A stretch of DNA of 64,000 nucleotides from Agapetus fuscipes (GCA_951799405.1 OX637339.1:4464001-4528000), one strand, 5' to 3'; positions 50,664-61,496 are shown, counted from the stretch's first letter. The notes: generated from the letters alone by a model not told the origin. Translations and numbers: made by a program.

Positions 50664-51068
50664 TAGTGCGACCTGGTTTGTCAGCGTCAGAGCCGTCAGC
50701 TAGTGCGGTCTGGGTCTAATATCAATTTGATGGAATCCCAGCCCGGCAAATTGAACAGTTGTGCTCCGAAATGGATTTCATTACACCGAGAGCATGCTGG
50801 TCCATTAAATAGCAGATGCTGTAGTACAAAATTCAATGAATATATACTTTTTGTGGTTCACCATCATGTCGTTTGCTTTGACATGGAAAAAACTACAATA
50901 AAGTCCGCACAACAATTGACATGTACAAAAATGTGTATCACATGGTCAGGTTACTAGGGAAAAGGCAAAAAATAATTTATAATTGGTTGCCAAAGACGGT
51001 AGCCCTGCGAAAATGCGACGATTGCTAGCTGAGAAAAAAAGCTAAAAAAATAGGAGAAAATAGGTATC
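50664..51068. other. No gene seen
   Basis: Unrecognised; 84-codon ORF at 50703 lacks family features. Confidence 0.5.
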
Positions 51069-51069
51069 T

Positions 51070-51272
51070 TAAAATGTCAGGCTCATCTTTAATGCATGCT
51101 CACAGACACGTGATGTTCGTGCATACACGTGTGTCATATATACTCACAATCAAACTCAACTTTAAACCCACCTTGCAATTCCTGCCTTATTACCTTAAAA
51201 TGGGTTGGCTTTGCCGAAAGACAACCAAGTTTTAACAACATCGGGGGTTAGTCTCATACCTACCTTTAAGTT
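51070..51272 (-). mobile_element. Family C, very diverged
   Basis: GGCTCATCTTTAATGCATGC, AACTTTAAACCCACCTTGCA and GTTAGTCTCATACCTACCTT preserve the order of C motifs. Confidence 0.5.
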
Positions 51273-51276
51273 GGTT

Positions 51277-51385
51277 TGTCAAACACCGAAACGGGAGATA
51301 ATTTCTGACACCCTCGGTGATTATAGAACCCGAGCTCTCGGCATGGAATACAAGCACTCTACCAACTGAGCTATCGACCAGACCA
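51277..51385 (-). mobile_element. SINE A, 5' head
   Basis: The minus strand GGTCTGGTCGATAGCTCAGT, TGCCGAGAGCTCGGGTTC; stops after ~108 bp where a degenerate family C unit begins. Confidence 0.8.
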
Positions 51386-51386
51386 T

Positions 51387-51751
51387 GAAGATGATTATTG
51401 TATGGTTTATACTACATGCCCTCACTCTATACTAGACAGTTTAACAGACTGTAGTGAGGTGTTGTAGGCTTTGTGTAGAGAGGGGAGCCCAGGCAGGCAG
51501 GTGGCGGGGAGAATAGGGGAGGGAACAACCCCTAATGCCATAGACCAAAACAGTGGTCCCCAAAACTTACTCAGAAGTTTTATTTTGAAAGAAAGTTATG
51601 ACTATTTAACTTGCCCCCGTATTCATCAATCTAAAAAGTCATCATTCATCAATCTAAACAAAAAGTATTAACGGTAGCTTGCCCTCCTTTCCTGTAAAAA
51701 TGAATGCGTTCTTCTAACCGATAGTACAATATAATTATGATAAGTGCAACT
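51387..51751. other. No gene seen
   Basis: Unrecognised. Confidence 0.5.
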
Positions 51752-51752
51752 A

Positions 51753-51832
51753 AAAACCGGTCTGTAGTAGTGCTACAGACTCGTCAACTAAAAGACCCGA
51801 GTTTGATTCCCAGCGGAGACACAAATAACGTC
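51753..51832 (+). mobile_element. tRNA-like SINE head
   Basis: ACCGGTCTGTAGTAGTGCTA, GACTCGTCAACTAAAAGACC and GAGTTTGATTCCCAGCGGAG form a B-related head. A family E repeat follows directly. Confidence 0.55.
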
Positions 51833-51916
51833 GCTAACGAAACGTCGAGAATAATGTAAGTTCTCTTATAACGGTTGGTCGCATATCCGGTAAATAAATT
51901 TTAACTGTGTAGCTAT
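51826..51916 (+). repeat. Family E repeat, copy 2
   Basis: ACGTCGCTAACGAAACGTCG, TTCTCTTATAACGGTTGG; directly behind a tRNA-like head, so it may be that SINE's body. Confidence 0.6.
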
Positions 51917-52054
51917 AATCTATAATCTAAGTTGCAAGGATATATTCATTCAAAGCTCTCAGATGTATGCCCACAAACAAACACGTGTAGTTCGCGCTTA
52001 CAAATGCTGATTGTGTACTTACAAATAAAATCCAAACCTCAAATGAACATAAGC
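51912..52054 (-). mobile_element. Family C, 3' 60 percent
   Basis: CTATAATCTATAATCTAAGT to CCTCAAATGAACATAAGCCC. Confidence 0.8.
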
Positions 52055-52089
52055 CCAATTATTATTTAATAATTATTAATTGCTAATAA

Positions 52090-52154
52090 TTATTGTAAAT
52101 ATATCAAACGACCGTTATTCCAACCTAAACCTGATAAAATTATCATCTGATTTT
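52090..52154 (+). repeat. Family H repeat
   Basis: TCAAACGACCGTTATTCCAA CCTAAACC, directly before a SINE B 3' half. Confidence 0.5.
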
Positions 52155-52325
52155 TTTAATATGCTCTTCGGTGGATTGAAAAATTCATGCACCGTTACAA
52201 AGACCGGTTACCAAAGTAATATAGCCTTGCATCAACTGGGTCTGCCTTGAGAATTGGCGTTTTCTATGGCGACGACCAAGCTCGCAGAGTGCTCATCAAA
52301 GAAATCATCCTAATATTATTGTTAG
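52155..52325 (+). mobile_element. SINE B, 3' half
   Basis: ATGCTCTTCGGTGGATTGAA to GCTCGCAGAGTGCTCATCAA and AAATCATCCTAATATTATTG. Confidence 0.75.
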
Positions 52326-52326
52326 G

Positions 52327-52628
52327 TCAAGTTTCATATTTTCTTCCGGATGGGACCGTAAGCTGTATATTTGACAAACCTTAAAATATGGTATGCAGGT
52401 TTGGGGATCGCTGATGTTGAGTACTGTAGACTGATATATTGCGGTATAGATTTAATGTTTATACTGATATATTTATGGGTGTAGGTACTGCACAATAGCC
52501 GTAGACTTTACAGACGCACTGACGGTTTCCAACTGAAGAAATTCGATTCCTTTGTCACGTAGATATATTAAATGTGTACACCTGTATTTATTTACCTGAT
52601 TCACCTACTAATGTAACGCTTACTCTAC
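52327..52628. other. No gene seen
   Basis: Unrecognised. Confidence 0.5.
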
Positions 52629-52629
52629 T

Positions 52630-53235
52630 AAGCTTCACATATAGTGTAACTTCTTGCTGCGTTTTCCCCGAAGGGATATTATATTCGATTCATATTCCTT
52701 GACTTATAGGTTGGTATGAGGCTGACCACCCATACTGTAAAAAATGGTTCACTTTGCCAATGTCACCCCTGTTTCAGGGAAGGTCGGCAAAAGTTGTGGG
52801 GCTTATGTTCATTTGAGGTTTGGATTTTATTTGTAAGTACACATTCAGCATTTGTAAGCGCGAACTACACTTGTTGGTTTGTGGGCATACATCTGAGAGC
52901 TTTAAATGAATATAATATCCTTGCAACTTAGATTATAGATTATTATTATAGATAGCCTGTGACGAGTAGAACCTACTTATTTATGCAGGTAATGGTGCCA
53001 GCCTTCCGCCAATCACTCCAGTTGAAATGGGCGTTTCTCATTTCTTGTTTCTCTTTCTTTCATTTCTCATTGCTTGTGAATGCTGAGTAAACCTTGCCGT
53101 TTTTTTATTTTGAGTTTGAAATAAACACCGAAACGGGAAAAAAATTCTGACACCCTCTGTGGGGGTGGGATTCGAACCCAAGGCTCTCAGCATGGAATGC
53201 AAGCACTCTACCAACTGAACTATCCACTGGATCAC
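52630..53235 (-). mobile_element. SINE A split by a family C unit
   Basis: The minus strand A tail lies at 52630-52675 (AGCTTCACATATAGTGTAAC) and the body and head at 52950-53235 (B-box GGTTCGAATCCCACC). C occupies 52693-52945. A CTTTCTTT-rich expansion lies at 53045-53075. Confidence 0.85.
52693..52945 (+). mobile_element. Family C, full, inside SINE A
   Basis: A complete unit sharing even private variants (AAAGTTGTGGGGCTTATG, ACTACACTTGTTGGTTTGTG) and the upstream ATTCAT with the 27567 copy. A small ATA insertion is the main difference. Confidence 0.9.
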
Positions 53236-53236
53236 T

Positions 53237-53528
53237 AGTATATTGTTTCGAATGTAGTTGTGTGTTGTGTTTGTCAATGTGAGTCAATTATAAAGTCTGT
53301 GAAGTCTCTCTAGGAATAAATAGATGTAAGGTACTTGTAATGATAATAATTTGTTCGAGATTGTTTGAGTGTTATGTAGAATGTTCTGGCAAAATCTAAA
53401 AATCTATTGTGCACAAAAAATACCATGTTTTTTTGTCAAATCACTGTTTTCGTTCATTTTTACACGGAACTTATTGTGTCCGGTTTGTCTTTTTTTTCTA
53501 TCCGATGCTGAGTCGGATGCCTTGTAGT
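53237..53528. other. No gene seen
   Basis: Unrecognised. Confidence 0.45.
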
Positions 53529-53532
53529 GTAT

Positions 53533-53953
53533 TGTTATGTAAATAACAAATACATCTAAATTTTAGGTACGTAAGTAAATGTATTAGTTATAGCCGATGA
53601 GAGTTGGAGTAATTATTATAGGTACCTATGAAAGAGACATTCAATTATATACCTACTGGAAGCTTTATGTTCTGGAAGGTTCCAGCAAAATTGGCTTCTA
53701 GTAACTACTGTCTTTGGGAGTATAAAGGGCTGCAAGCGGCTCGCAAGAGTTAGTCCATATACGTTGCTCTGCTCTCGAACAAGAAAGTCATTGTAAGGGA
53801 AGACCAACTGTGAAATAAATGTAAAGTGCTAAACCATAAATGTGAATTGTTAACAATAAATATAAATTGTTAAATAAATCTATGTGCAAAATAAATATCC
53901 ATGAAAGAAGACCAGTTTTTATTTATTTAAAGACTATTTGAACCCTTAAAACA
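53533..53953 (+). mobile_element. Solo LTR (421 bp) with 4-bp target duplication
   Basis: The sequence starts TGTTATG and ends TTAAAACA and is flanked by GTAT on both sides (53529-53532 and 53954-53957). A core promoter-like GGGAGTATAAAGGG (TATA at 53721) is followed ~80 bp later by several AATAAA signals (53814 on). The layout fits a Gypsy or BEL-type LTR left by LTR-LTR recombination. No internal region flanks it. Confidence 0.7.
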
Positions 53954-53957
53954 GTAT

Positions 53958-54309
53958 GAAAGCTTTCACTCACTTTATCCGGTAATCCACAGACAAACCG
54001 CGCAGAATGCATTGCGTCTGAACAGGCCCTTCGGTTGCCATCCAGTCATGTTTCTTTTTAGTATCAGCGATGTGACAGTCACCTAATTAAAACTTTGCAA
54101 TGGAATATAAACTGAATTGTCCCGCGCGGGACTTCCGCTACCAGCCAATGTTTTATTTAAACTTTTGTGTCACTTTTTCATTTGAATAATGGTGAACATT
54201 GGATTTTAAATATTCTGATTAAACTCGCGGCAGTCGTCTTGGATTTGTCAGTTTTTTTAATTAGAAATATCCAATGACAGCATCATGAAAACATGAATAT
54301 TCATAATGT
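53958..54309. other. No gene seen
   Basis: Unrecognised. Confidence 0.5.
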
Positions 54310-54310
54310 A

Positions 54311-54796
54311 ACCGGTCCGTAGCTCAGTGGTAACACTTCGGACTCTGAATGGGTTGGTTGTGGGTTCGATTCCCGGCGGAGCACAAACAAATACCATTTA
54401 TATTATTAAATTTGCTCGTCGCTGGGTTGAAAAATTCATAAAACCTTTACCAATGACCGGTCACCAAAGGTCCATCCCTGGGTCTTGCTTGAGAATTGGC
54501 GCTTTGTAGCGACGACGATCAAGCTCGTAAAAAGATCAATAGCTCAATTGGTAGAATGCTTGCATTCCATGCCGAGAGCAAGGGTTCGATCTCAAAGGTT
54601 TACTCAGCCTTCACAACAAATGAGAACCAGTCCCTCCGGGAGCGGGGAAACCCCCACTTCAACTGAAAGTGGTTGGTATCAGACCGGTCCCCTACCTGTA
54701 AAAATAAATAGGTCCCGAAGCGCCACATGCGACCCCTTCGGAGATAATGCAGGCAAGAAGTTACACTATATGTGAAGCTTAGTTGCGTTTTTGCGT
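54311..54796 (+). mobile_element. B-A dimeric SINE, copy 2
   Basis: Family B (ACCGGTCCGTAGCTCAGTGG to AAGCTCGT) joins through AAAAAGATCAATAGCTCAATT to family A, which carries AGCAAGGGTTCGATCTCAAA GG-type deletion and runs to the normal A tail (TTAGTTGCGTTTTTGCG). Confidence 0.85.
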
Positions 54797-54864
54797 AAAA
54801 CAATTTGAGTTTGAAAATTTCATTTTAAAAAGTATAATGAAAATTCACATGGGAAACACAACTA

Positions 54865-55040
54865 TTCTAGATTTAGCTGGTCGACGCACTCTTCGTTCTG
54901 CACAAGGTGATGTCGTAAATATGCTTCAACTGACGCTTCGACAAAACAGAACGGGCTACGGGGACAGGGCTTTAGGTCGGCTGGTCCATCCTGCTGGAAC
55001 AGTCTACCTTTGGAGTTGTGTACAGAGTGCTTGTCAATAC
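54865..55040 (+). pseudogene. LINE family L-1, C-terminal fragment
   Basis: The translation RRTLRSAQGDVVNMLQLTLR, then QNRTGYGDRALG, parallels the L-1 ORF C-terminus (KRCTLRSAQSDAVNRLQLPL). A small insertion breaks the frame after about 40 residues. Confidence 0.65.
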
Positions 55041-55041
55041 C

Positions 55042-55468
55042 AGTAAATAATCTACTCAGCTTACAGCATACCTAACCATTCGAGTTTGGAATATTTTTGG
55101 CTCTGAAAAGTTCTGTGAATGAGCCGGAGATTGTAAGAGAGCAAAGAGAGGAATACATGACACATGGCAATAATTTGATTGTGTTTGTAGCCAGTGGTTT
55201 TTGGGATGTATCTATTGACAAGGTACACACATGTATGTTGGGTGGGTACCTTCTCAGCCTCCGGCTATTTTCCGTCAAGAGAAGTAAACAAGTTATTTTC
55301 ACGCTTGATCTGAGCTCTAGGCGATATTATTACAGCCGGGTTCAAAGCTGAAGCTTTTAAAATTATAGAGCGCTTTTGCGAGAAATACTTCAATACTAGA
55401 GAAAGTTACTCTCATCACCACAAGGTCGAAGAAGACGAGGAAGGTCAAAAATGGATAGATGGCCAGTG
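55042..55468. other. No gene seen
   Basis: Two opposing ~80-codon ORFs overlap; neither shows domain features. Confidence 0.45.
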
Positions 55469-55469
55469 T

Positions 55470-55640
55470 TAACGTAACGCAACGCAACGCAACTACGCTA
55501 TACATATCGTGTAACTTCTTGCCGCGTCATCTCCGAAGGGGAAACACCGAAACGGAAAATCATTTCTGACACCCTCGGCAGGATTCGAACCCGAGCTCAC
55601 GGCATGGAATGCAAACATTCTACCAACTGAGCTATCGACA
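55470..55640 (-). mobile_element. SINE A with internal deletion and clear (TTGCG)n tail
   Basis: The minus strand head (GTCGATAGCTCAGTTGGTAG) and B-box are followed, after a ~150-bp deletion, by the 3' end. The tail is CGTTGCGTTGCG, showing a pentamer tail rather than poly(A). Confidence 0.8.
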
Positions 55641-56380
55641 GATGTAGATGTAACGTAGATGTAGTGAAAACGTTCACACGTGGCTGGAGACCATATGCGA
55701 TGGACAGGCGAGAGTGGAGGAGAACTCTTGATTCAGGGAAGGCCCGCAGCGCTCCAAACACCGAGGTGCTTGCTGCTGTCTTCACTTGATCGGTCCATCG
55801 TGTGGAGGATCTTCCTCTTCCTCTCTTACTTCCAAGCCACCGACTACAACCAGTAGTTCCAAGGTTTGCTCATTACCGCGGACAACATGTCTATAAACTG
55901 AAGAATACGGCGTGTGCATATATTGGCCAGGGTCGAGCCATCCAAACGTAGGTCCTGACGAATGCCCTTGTTGGTACCTTCGTCTAGCCATCCATGGGAT
56001 TCAGAGCATGCTCCTCCAGCACCACGTTTCGAAAGCGTCATTTTTTATTTTTACTGCTGATTTTATGGTCGATGTCTCAGAATCATAGAGGAAAAGAGAG
56101 TGGACCAAATCCCTGACAAGCTTAATCTTGGTGCTGTTACTCACACCCCGGTCTTTCCAGATTTTGTCCAGCTTAGACATGGCACTTTTGGCAATAGCAA
56201 AACGAAATCTGACCTGTCCTTCGCAAGTTCCTTCATTGACTTCGTTCCTTCAATTTGAGATTCAAGGAACTGGAACTCGTTTATGATCTTCAGACTTTGA
56301 AGTGAATTCCCAAGATCATCAAGCTTTTTCGATCTATTTACAATCATGATCTTGGTCTTAGTCCGGTTGATCTAAGAAAA
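55640..56380 (-). pseudogene. RTE/BovB-like reverse transcriptase C-terminal half, broken
   Basis: The minus strand, in several frames, reads INRTKTKIMIVNRSKKLDDL, FQFLESQIEGT, MSKLDKIWKDRGVSNSTKIK and FLYDSETSTIKSAVK, then ETWCWRSMLRIPWMARRR, the classic post-RT thumb (KIWKDR...LYGCETW...WRRMLRIPWTAR) of RTE-like ORFs. At least two frameshifts are present, so it is not functional. The end near 55645 abuts a family A SINE. Confidence 0.8.
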
Positions 56381-56381
56381 A

Positions 56382-56801
56382 TAGTGCAGGTATAAAAGTG
56401 AATATCGTCTTAGACTTTTGATCAAAAGACACGTGATTCTTTTGTAATGAACCTTTAATATTTTTTTCGCAGAATATTCAACAGTCCATTGGCGATTGAG
56501 CTTGAAAATGATTTATGGTTATAAAAAGGGTTAAAAAAAAGCATACAGAAGTACCTAAATACATTTCAACTGAGACTACAGGTAACAGTATTCACATATT
56601 ATATTTGTTTAGCTCGAAGCCAATTCAATAGCATGACTACACCAGTTGATATGTATAAAACAAACAATTTAAAACGGCACACACAAAACAAAGAAAAAAA
56701 ACACCTTTTTCAATTTACTAAAAAAGACATTCAAAACCTGGCACTACGTTCGATCCGCAATTTCATGGTTGAATCATTGCGTTCTTCCCCAGTATAAAAC
56801 T
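56382..56801. other. No gene seen
   Basis: AT-rich, unrecognised. Confidence 0.5.
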
Positions 56802-56802
56802 A

Positions 56803-57118
56803 ATGTTTAAATACAACCATAGCGTTGTAAAAAATATGTATTGAAACTAAAACGCTCTCCAAAAGCGCTGTTTTAATTTTATACATTTTAGGTAAACGGA
56901 ATGGTTAAACTTGAACGCTAAGTTTTAGAATTTTATTTGGAAGAGGGTTGTCGGAAAGCCTCTCGGGGCGTCAATCAGCTGAAGAAAACTTCCAGTTACC
57001 TGTTTTTGTATACTCAATCATGACGCTTAATACAAATCTATGGAAACTAAAACAGCGCCTCTAGTGAACGTTCTAGTCAACATATATTTTTGGTCAACGC
57101 TATGGTTATGCGTTAGTA
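56803..57118. mobile_element. MITE M10
   Basis: ACAACCATAGCGTTGTAAAA ... AAGCGCTGTTTTAATTTTAT at the left is inverted at 57035-57115 (GAAACTAAAACAGCGCCTCT ... CAACGCTATGGTTATG). A related end lies at 63.17-63.25 kb. Confidence 0.6.
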
Positions 57119-57119
57119 C

Positions 57120-57466
57120 TTTAGGATACCGCAGGAGCTTGATTAGGATCCACGAGGTTTGGGAGGGATTTCTTGTTTTGATGCGTCTACTTATGGTTAG
57201 GATAAAGGGGTTTTATTCTTACAGAGAAAATGTCTGTTTGCTTTCTATTGAAACTAGAATGCCGTAACCGTTCGTAGCACGGGTATGTACGCTATTGCTT
57301 TATACATATTATTAGGTTTTTTTTACTAGAGTGGGTAAAATACTACATATATTCGAAAAATAGGTGAAAAAATACCTTCAATTTAACAGCATTTTGTAAA
57401 GACTTAAAAAACATGCTTGCTTGCAAAATAATGAGTATAGAACAATAAATTCAAACTACTAAAGAA
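57120..57466. other. No gene seen
   Basis: Unrecognised. Confidence 0.5.
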
Positions 57467-57467
57467 C

Positions 57468-57850
57468 AGTTCGTAGTCTAGGAGCTAATGCTACAGACTC
57501 GTAATCAGAAGATTTTGCGTTCGATTTTCGATACGAATAACATTATTTTTTAATTTTCTAGAGTTTGTGCATTCACAGAGTGAAAATTCATTTTAATTTA
57601 AATTAAAAAAAACTTTTTTAAAACATAATTTTATTTTCACTTATTTTGAGTTAACAAGGCAATTTTTTTTTTCAATAAATATTCTTCGCTTATCATATGG
57701 TTGTACTAAAGATTGGCCACTAAAGGTATATCCAGCCTTACAGCAACTGAGTCAAGCTTTAGGATTGTTGTGTTTAGAGTTATGACCTAGCTTGCATAGG
57801 GCTCTTGATTTACACAAAAATAGTGCATAAATACATAATCATATTTTTGT
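57468..57850 (+). mobile_element. SINE B relative, long divergent copy
   Basis: A tRNA-like head AGTTCGTAGTCTAGGAGCTA, a middle section (TGCATTCACAGAGTGAAAAT) shared with 35.7 kb, and a B-like 3' part (CAGCCTTACAGCAACTGAGT, GGGCTCTTGATTTACACAAA). Confidence 0.6.
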
Positions 57851-57851
57851 A

Positions 57852-58468
57852 TTTATGTACATTAACAAAATAGAATTTAAAATTTCAGACCAAGACGCAA
57901 ATCAACTCCCCCTTGGGGTTTTACATATTTTTTTTACGTCTCAAATTGTCTGTCTCACGCAGAGACAAAGAAAGAATGAAAAACTCCATAAAAGATTCAA
58001 TTCCATAATCTGTGACGCAACTCCCGCCCCCTCAGTATCTTTTTCATCGGGGGGAGTATCTTTTCCATTTTTTTTTTAATAAGTACAATTTACATTCGAA
58101 AAGTTGGGCGCCATCGTTCACATTGGTGGAACAGAAAACTTTTCCGGGGTCTGTACCCTGAGTATAAAAACCTTTGAAATGAAAAAAAACGTTTAAAAAA
58201 AGTATATAAACATTTAAATAACATCTCTAGTAAGCGTTTGAGTTTTAGTATTTTTTTTTAGTAAAACACTGTATTTTAGTTTGAACGTAGCTTTTTACAT
58301 GTGGTACTGGAAGATGCTTTTACTTATTTTTTCTTCGAGCGGTCAGATTATGGGTTTGGTAATGCTTGCTGCAGACGGTGTTAGTGTACAAGTGCTTAGG
58401 ACAGTTGATAAGTAGTAAGTTGCCTAAACTGTGTAGCCATCGACTTTGTAACATTTTTGAATTTGGAA
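57852..58468. other. No gene seen
   Basis: Another CTGAGTATAAAAACC motif at 58158 recalls 46.54 kb; otherwise unrecognised. Confidence 0.5.
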
Positions 58469-58469
58469 T

Positions 58470-58590
58470 TCTTCTTTCAAACAAGCGAACGTCACTCTTG
58501 TATGGACTGCCGTACTACGTAGCGAATAACAAAATGTTAGCTTCCTTTTTTCCTAGCGACCCGGCCGGGTGACGTCACAATATATTATAT
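58470..58590 (+). repeat. Family I repeat, copy 3
   Basis: AAGCGAACGTCACTCTTGTA, ACTGCCGTACTACGTAGCGA, GCGACCCGGCCGGGTGACGT. Confidence 0.7.
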
Positions 58591-58711
58591 GTCAAATAAT
58601 GTGCTGAGTACATTATGTAATACAACTGTAAAAAACTAAATGTGTGATGTAATTCATTCCGTGAAAAACATTGAGGAATGTTAACGTTGCTTAAGGAACG
58701 TTGCTTAATGC

Positions 58712-59033
58712 TTAGTGAACTAAAAGACTGACGAAGAAAGTATACGTTGCAAGAATAGATGGATGTCGTGGTAGAGGAAGACCGAGAAAGGTATGGATGG
58801 ACCAAATATCCGAAATTGCGAATGAATGGAATATCCAGAGTCATAATAAAAGAAGAGCCTGTATGAGGAAGGTTATGACTCTGGAGGAAATTAAAGAAAT
58901 ATGTAAGCACCGAAACAAATGGCAGTTGATCTGTAATGTTGGCGGCTAGGGTTTATTAAATTGGAATTTTTTTTCTGTTTGTTGTCCATAGATATTATTA
59001 TTTATTGATTTATAAAATGTAATTTGTCGCGTA
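58712..59033 (+). pseudogene. RTE-type LINE ORF end and 3' UTR, family R1
   Basis: This is a fragment of the same C-terminus as at 27.2 kb, in broken frame: VYVARIDGCRGRGRPRKVW, EIANEWNIQSHNKRR, then KWQLICNVGG and a stop. The short 3' UTR is followed at once by family C (59034). Confidence 0.8.
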
Positions 59034-59600
59034 TATTCCTTGACTTATAGGTTGGTATGCGGCTGACCACCCATGCTGTAGAAAATGGTTCACTTTACCA
59101 ATGTCACCCCTGTTTCAGGGAAGGTCGGCAGGAGTTGCAGGATGATGATGATGATGATGGATGATTTATTTCCGGTGGCGCCTTTAATGATCACAGACCA
59201 TCTCAAGGGCGCCGTGGCTCTTCGAATACAGCATTTTCTTAAGTCCTCTTTTGAAGGCGATGGTGGGCTGGTCAGAGCGAAGGTCGACAGGCAGCTTATT
59301 CCAGGCAACTGGCCCAGCTACCCCAAAGCTCCTGTCCGCGAAATTGGATGTATTTGCTCTTATTGGTTCTATGCTCCTGTTGACAGCAGTAGAGGCAGAG
59401 CGCAGTGGTCGCCTTGTAGCGACTTCAGCAGGACATAGTTCAGCGCGGTTTTAGGGTGTATGTCCATTTGAGCTTTGTTTTTTATGTTGTAGGTTCACAT
59501 GCGGCATACGCAAGCGCAAACTTGTACGTGTCTGCTTGTGCGAATGCATGTAATGTAAATCCTCAATATTATATATCTTGGCAATTTAGATTAGATTAGA
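59034..59600 (+). mobile_element. Family C after R1 LINE, split by an L-3 LINE
   Basis: The 5' part is at 59034-59140 and the 3' part at 59452-59600 (CATTTGAGCTTTGTTTTTTA to TTTAGATTAGATTAG). Confidence 0.82.
59142..59450 (-). pseudogene. CR1/L2-like LINE C-terminus, family L-3, nested in family C
   Basis: This is the second copy of L-3 and has the same C-terminal protein (FGVAGPVAWNKLPVDLRSD, then FKRGLKKMLYSKSHGALEM). Its 3' UTR ends in (ATC)n at about 59142-59160. It splits a family C element whose 5' part is at 59034-59140 and whose 3' part resumes near 59452, so it is the younger insertion. Confidence 0.8.
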
Positions 59601-59624
59601 ATATCTCTACGTGTCTGTCATGTA

Positions 59625-59900
59625 ATTTGTGTCCGAAGCCGTCAATAACAAAATATTAGTTAACATCCTCCCTAACAACCCGGCCGTGTAAGAGCCCGTT
59701 CCCACTTGTCGGGTGTCGAATCCGTATATTAATCGGAGGTTCCAGTGGCAGAACATTATGTATGGAGCTATTCACACTTGTCGGAAACCGATTTTGTCCA
59801 AAATTGTTGTGCCACTGGAACCTCCGATTAATATACGGTCCGACACCCGACAAGTGAAAACGGGCTCTTACGTGACTGCCTTTTATGTCCATGCCTAATG
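59625..59900 (+). repeat. Family I repeat, copy 4, split by MITE M11
   Basis: GTCAATAACAAAATATTAGT and CTAACAACCCGGCCGTG precede the MITE; TGACTGCC follows. Confidence 0.6.
59689..59870. mobile_element. MITE M11 with CGTG target duplication
   Basis: Inverted arms of ~65 bp (TAAGAGCCCGTTCCCACTTG, TCGGGTGTCG, CCGTATATTAATCGGAGGTT, CCAGTGGCA) bound a ~50-bp centre. CGTG stands at 59685-59688 and 59871-59874. It interrupts a family I repeat. Confidence 0.85.
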
Positions 59901-59901
59901 T

Positions 59902-60369
59902 GTGGACATCAAAATAATTTGTAGGCCGTAAAGTCATTAATCATGCTTTACTAAAACACATATAAATCTAGCATTACTGGTCTTAACTGTCTCGGTGTGA
60001 GCCCGCCACGATATTTTTTCCGGTTTTTGGTTTTGCATTCCTTTAGGCTCTAGGATGAACTAAATATTCCCCAAGCTCTCTCGCTCTCTGTACCCGGAGG
60101 CATTCCGAACCAGAAATATTCCAGATTGGCGGTCGGAACGCGTTTTTTTGGCGCTACCTTTTTTGCGTGCGATTTTCCGGGGTCAAAGGAAAATATTTAG
60201 GGAATAGATCGGTGCTATGGCGAGGCAATGAGCCTGGAAACTGTTAATAGAAAAGTAGGTATACGTTAAAAAAATAAAACAGCCTTTGCATTTTGATACG
60301 AGGATAAAAGAGAGTTAAAATAAATAGTGAAAAAATCAACAACCTTTAAAACAGGCTTACACGCAGTAC
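59902..60369. other. No gene seen
   Basis: Unrecognised, moderate GC at 60000-60200. Confidence 0.5.
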
Positions 60370-60370
60370 A

Positions 60371-60453
60371 GAGACCGGATTCGTAGTCTAGTTGTAAGGC
60401 TTTAGACCCCTAATAGGAAAATTCTGGTTAGTAGTTCGATTCCCGGCGGAGCT
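60371..60453 (+). mobile_element. SINE B head fragment
   Basis: GAGACCGGATTCGTAGTCTA and AGTTCGATTCCCGGCGGAGC are present; the element is cut at 60453 by a family C unit. Confidence 0.65.
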
Positions 60454-60454
60454 A

Positions 60455-60760
60455 TCTATAATCTAAGTATCAAGGATATATTTACATTTAAGGCGCATAT
60501 TTAAGTCATTCCCACAAGCAGTCGTGTGTAAGTTCGCGCTTACAAATGTTGTATATGCACTTACAAAATAAATAGCAAAATCTAAAATGAAAATTATTCC
60601 TGCAACATTTTCCAACCTTTCCAGAAAGCTAGATCGGTATGAGGCTGACAACCCATACTGTAAAAAACGTTTTTTTTTTACCAAAACCACCCCAGAGAAG
60701 AGCGGTTACATTTGCAGGTTTTGGTTGATTTGAGGTTTTTGTATTTATTTTGTGTGATCA
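60455..60760 (-). mobile_element. Family C inverted chimera
   Basis: A minus-strand unit (60455-60680) is joined at the ACCCATACTGTAAAAAACG region to a plus-oriented C middle (60680-60760), as if two copies recombined or a cDNA switched template. Confidence 0.65.
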
Positions 60761-60774
60761 CATCTATACGAGTA

Positions 60775-61012
60775 TCATGTGTATGGCCGAGGGGGCTAAG
60801 TGGGCTGATCTTTCTAGCGTGTTTGGAATATAACAACGTTGGTTCGATCCCCGCCTGGGTCATTTGACCATAACTTTGACCCTGGTTCAACATATGTTAT
60901 TGGGTAGTTATTAATTAATAATTCATTAAAATACGCAATAATCAATTATTAATTGATGGTATTCATGCCTGTTTCTGGCCAGGCACAATAGGTTGGTGAA
61001 TTGCATTCCTAT
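60775..61012 (+). mobile_element. SINE family D, copy 2
   Basis: It is collinear with the 9.3 kb copy: TATGGCCGAGGGGGCTAAGT, GGTTCGATCCCCGCCTGGG, the same body and the same ending GGTGAATTGCATTCCTATTC. The B-box is better preserved here. Confidence 0.75.
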
Positions 61013-61013
61013 T

Positions 61014-61495
61014 CACAAATCTATTTTGTTATAAAAACAAATAAAATAAAATTAGTATACATTTGCAACTAAGATTAAAGGCGAAACAAAAAATGCTTCT
61101 TATTCAAAATCACAATCCGTGTAAACGCACCCAAATTTTATTTGTCTTATTAATTATCTTTTAGGGTCTATTGACATTTGTTGGGTACATTCATACAAGC
61201 GTCCCTAAGCGTCCATTATAGCTACGTATATAATGAATTGGCCAATCGCTGAGCGAAGCACTCGCCCGTAGGATTGTAGGGACAGCAAGCTCCCTACGGA
61301 TTAAGGGGGGAAGTTCGGTAGAGAATATAGGAATTTAAACTGAGCTATCGTTTTATATTGCGATATAAAAAGTTACTAGATTTAACACCCGACAAATGTG
61401 TAGTTTTTTTTAAATTTGTTGTATCTGAAGTTGCAATAAAGTTCACAGATGAACTCGGAAACCGGGTTAATTTATTAGACGAATCATCTTTAATA
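61014..61495. other. No gene seen
   Basis: Unrecognised. Confidence 0.5.
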
Positions 61496-61496
61496 T

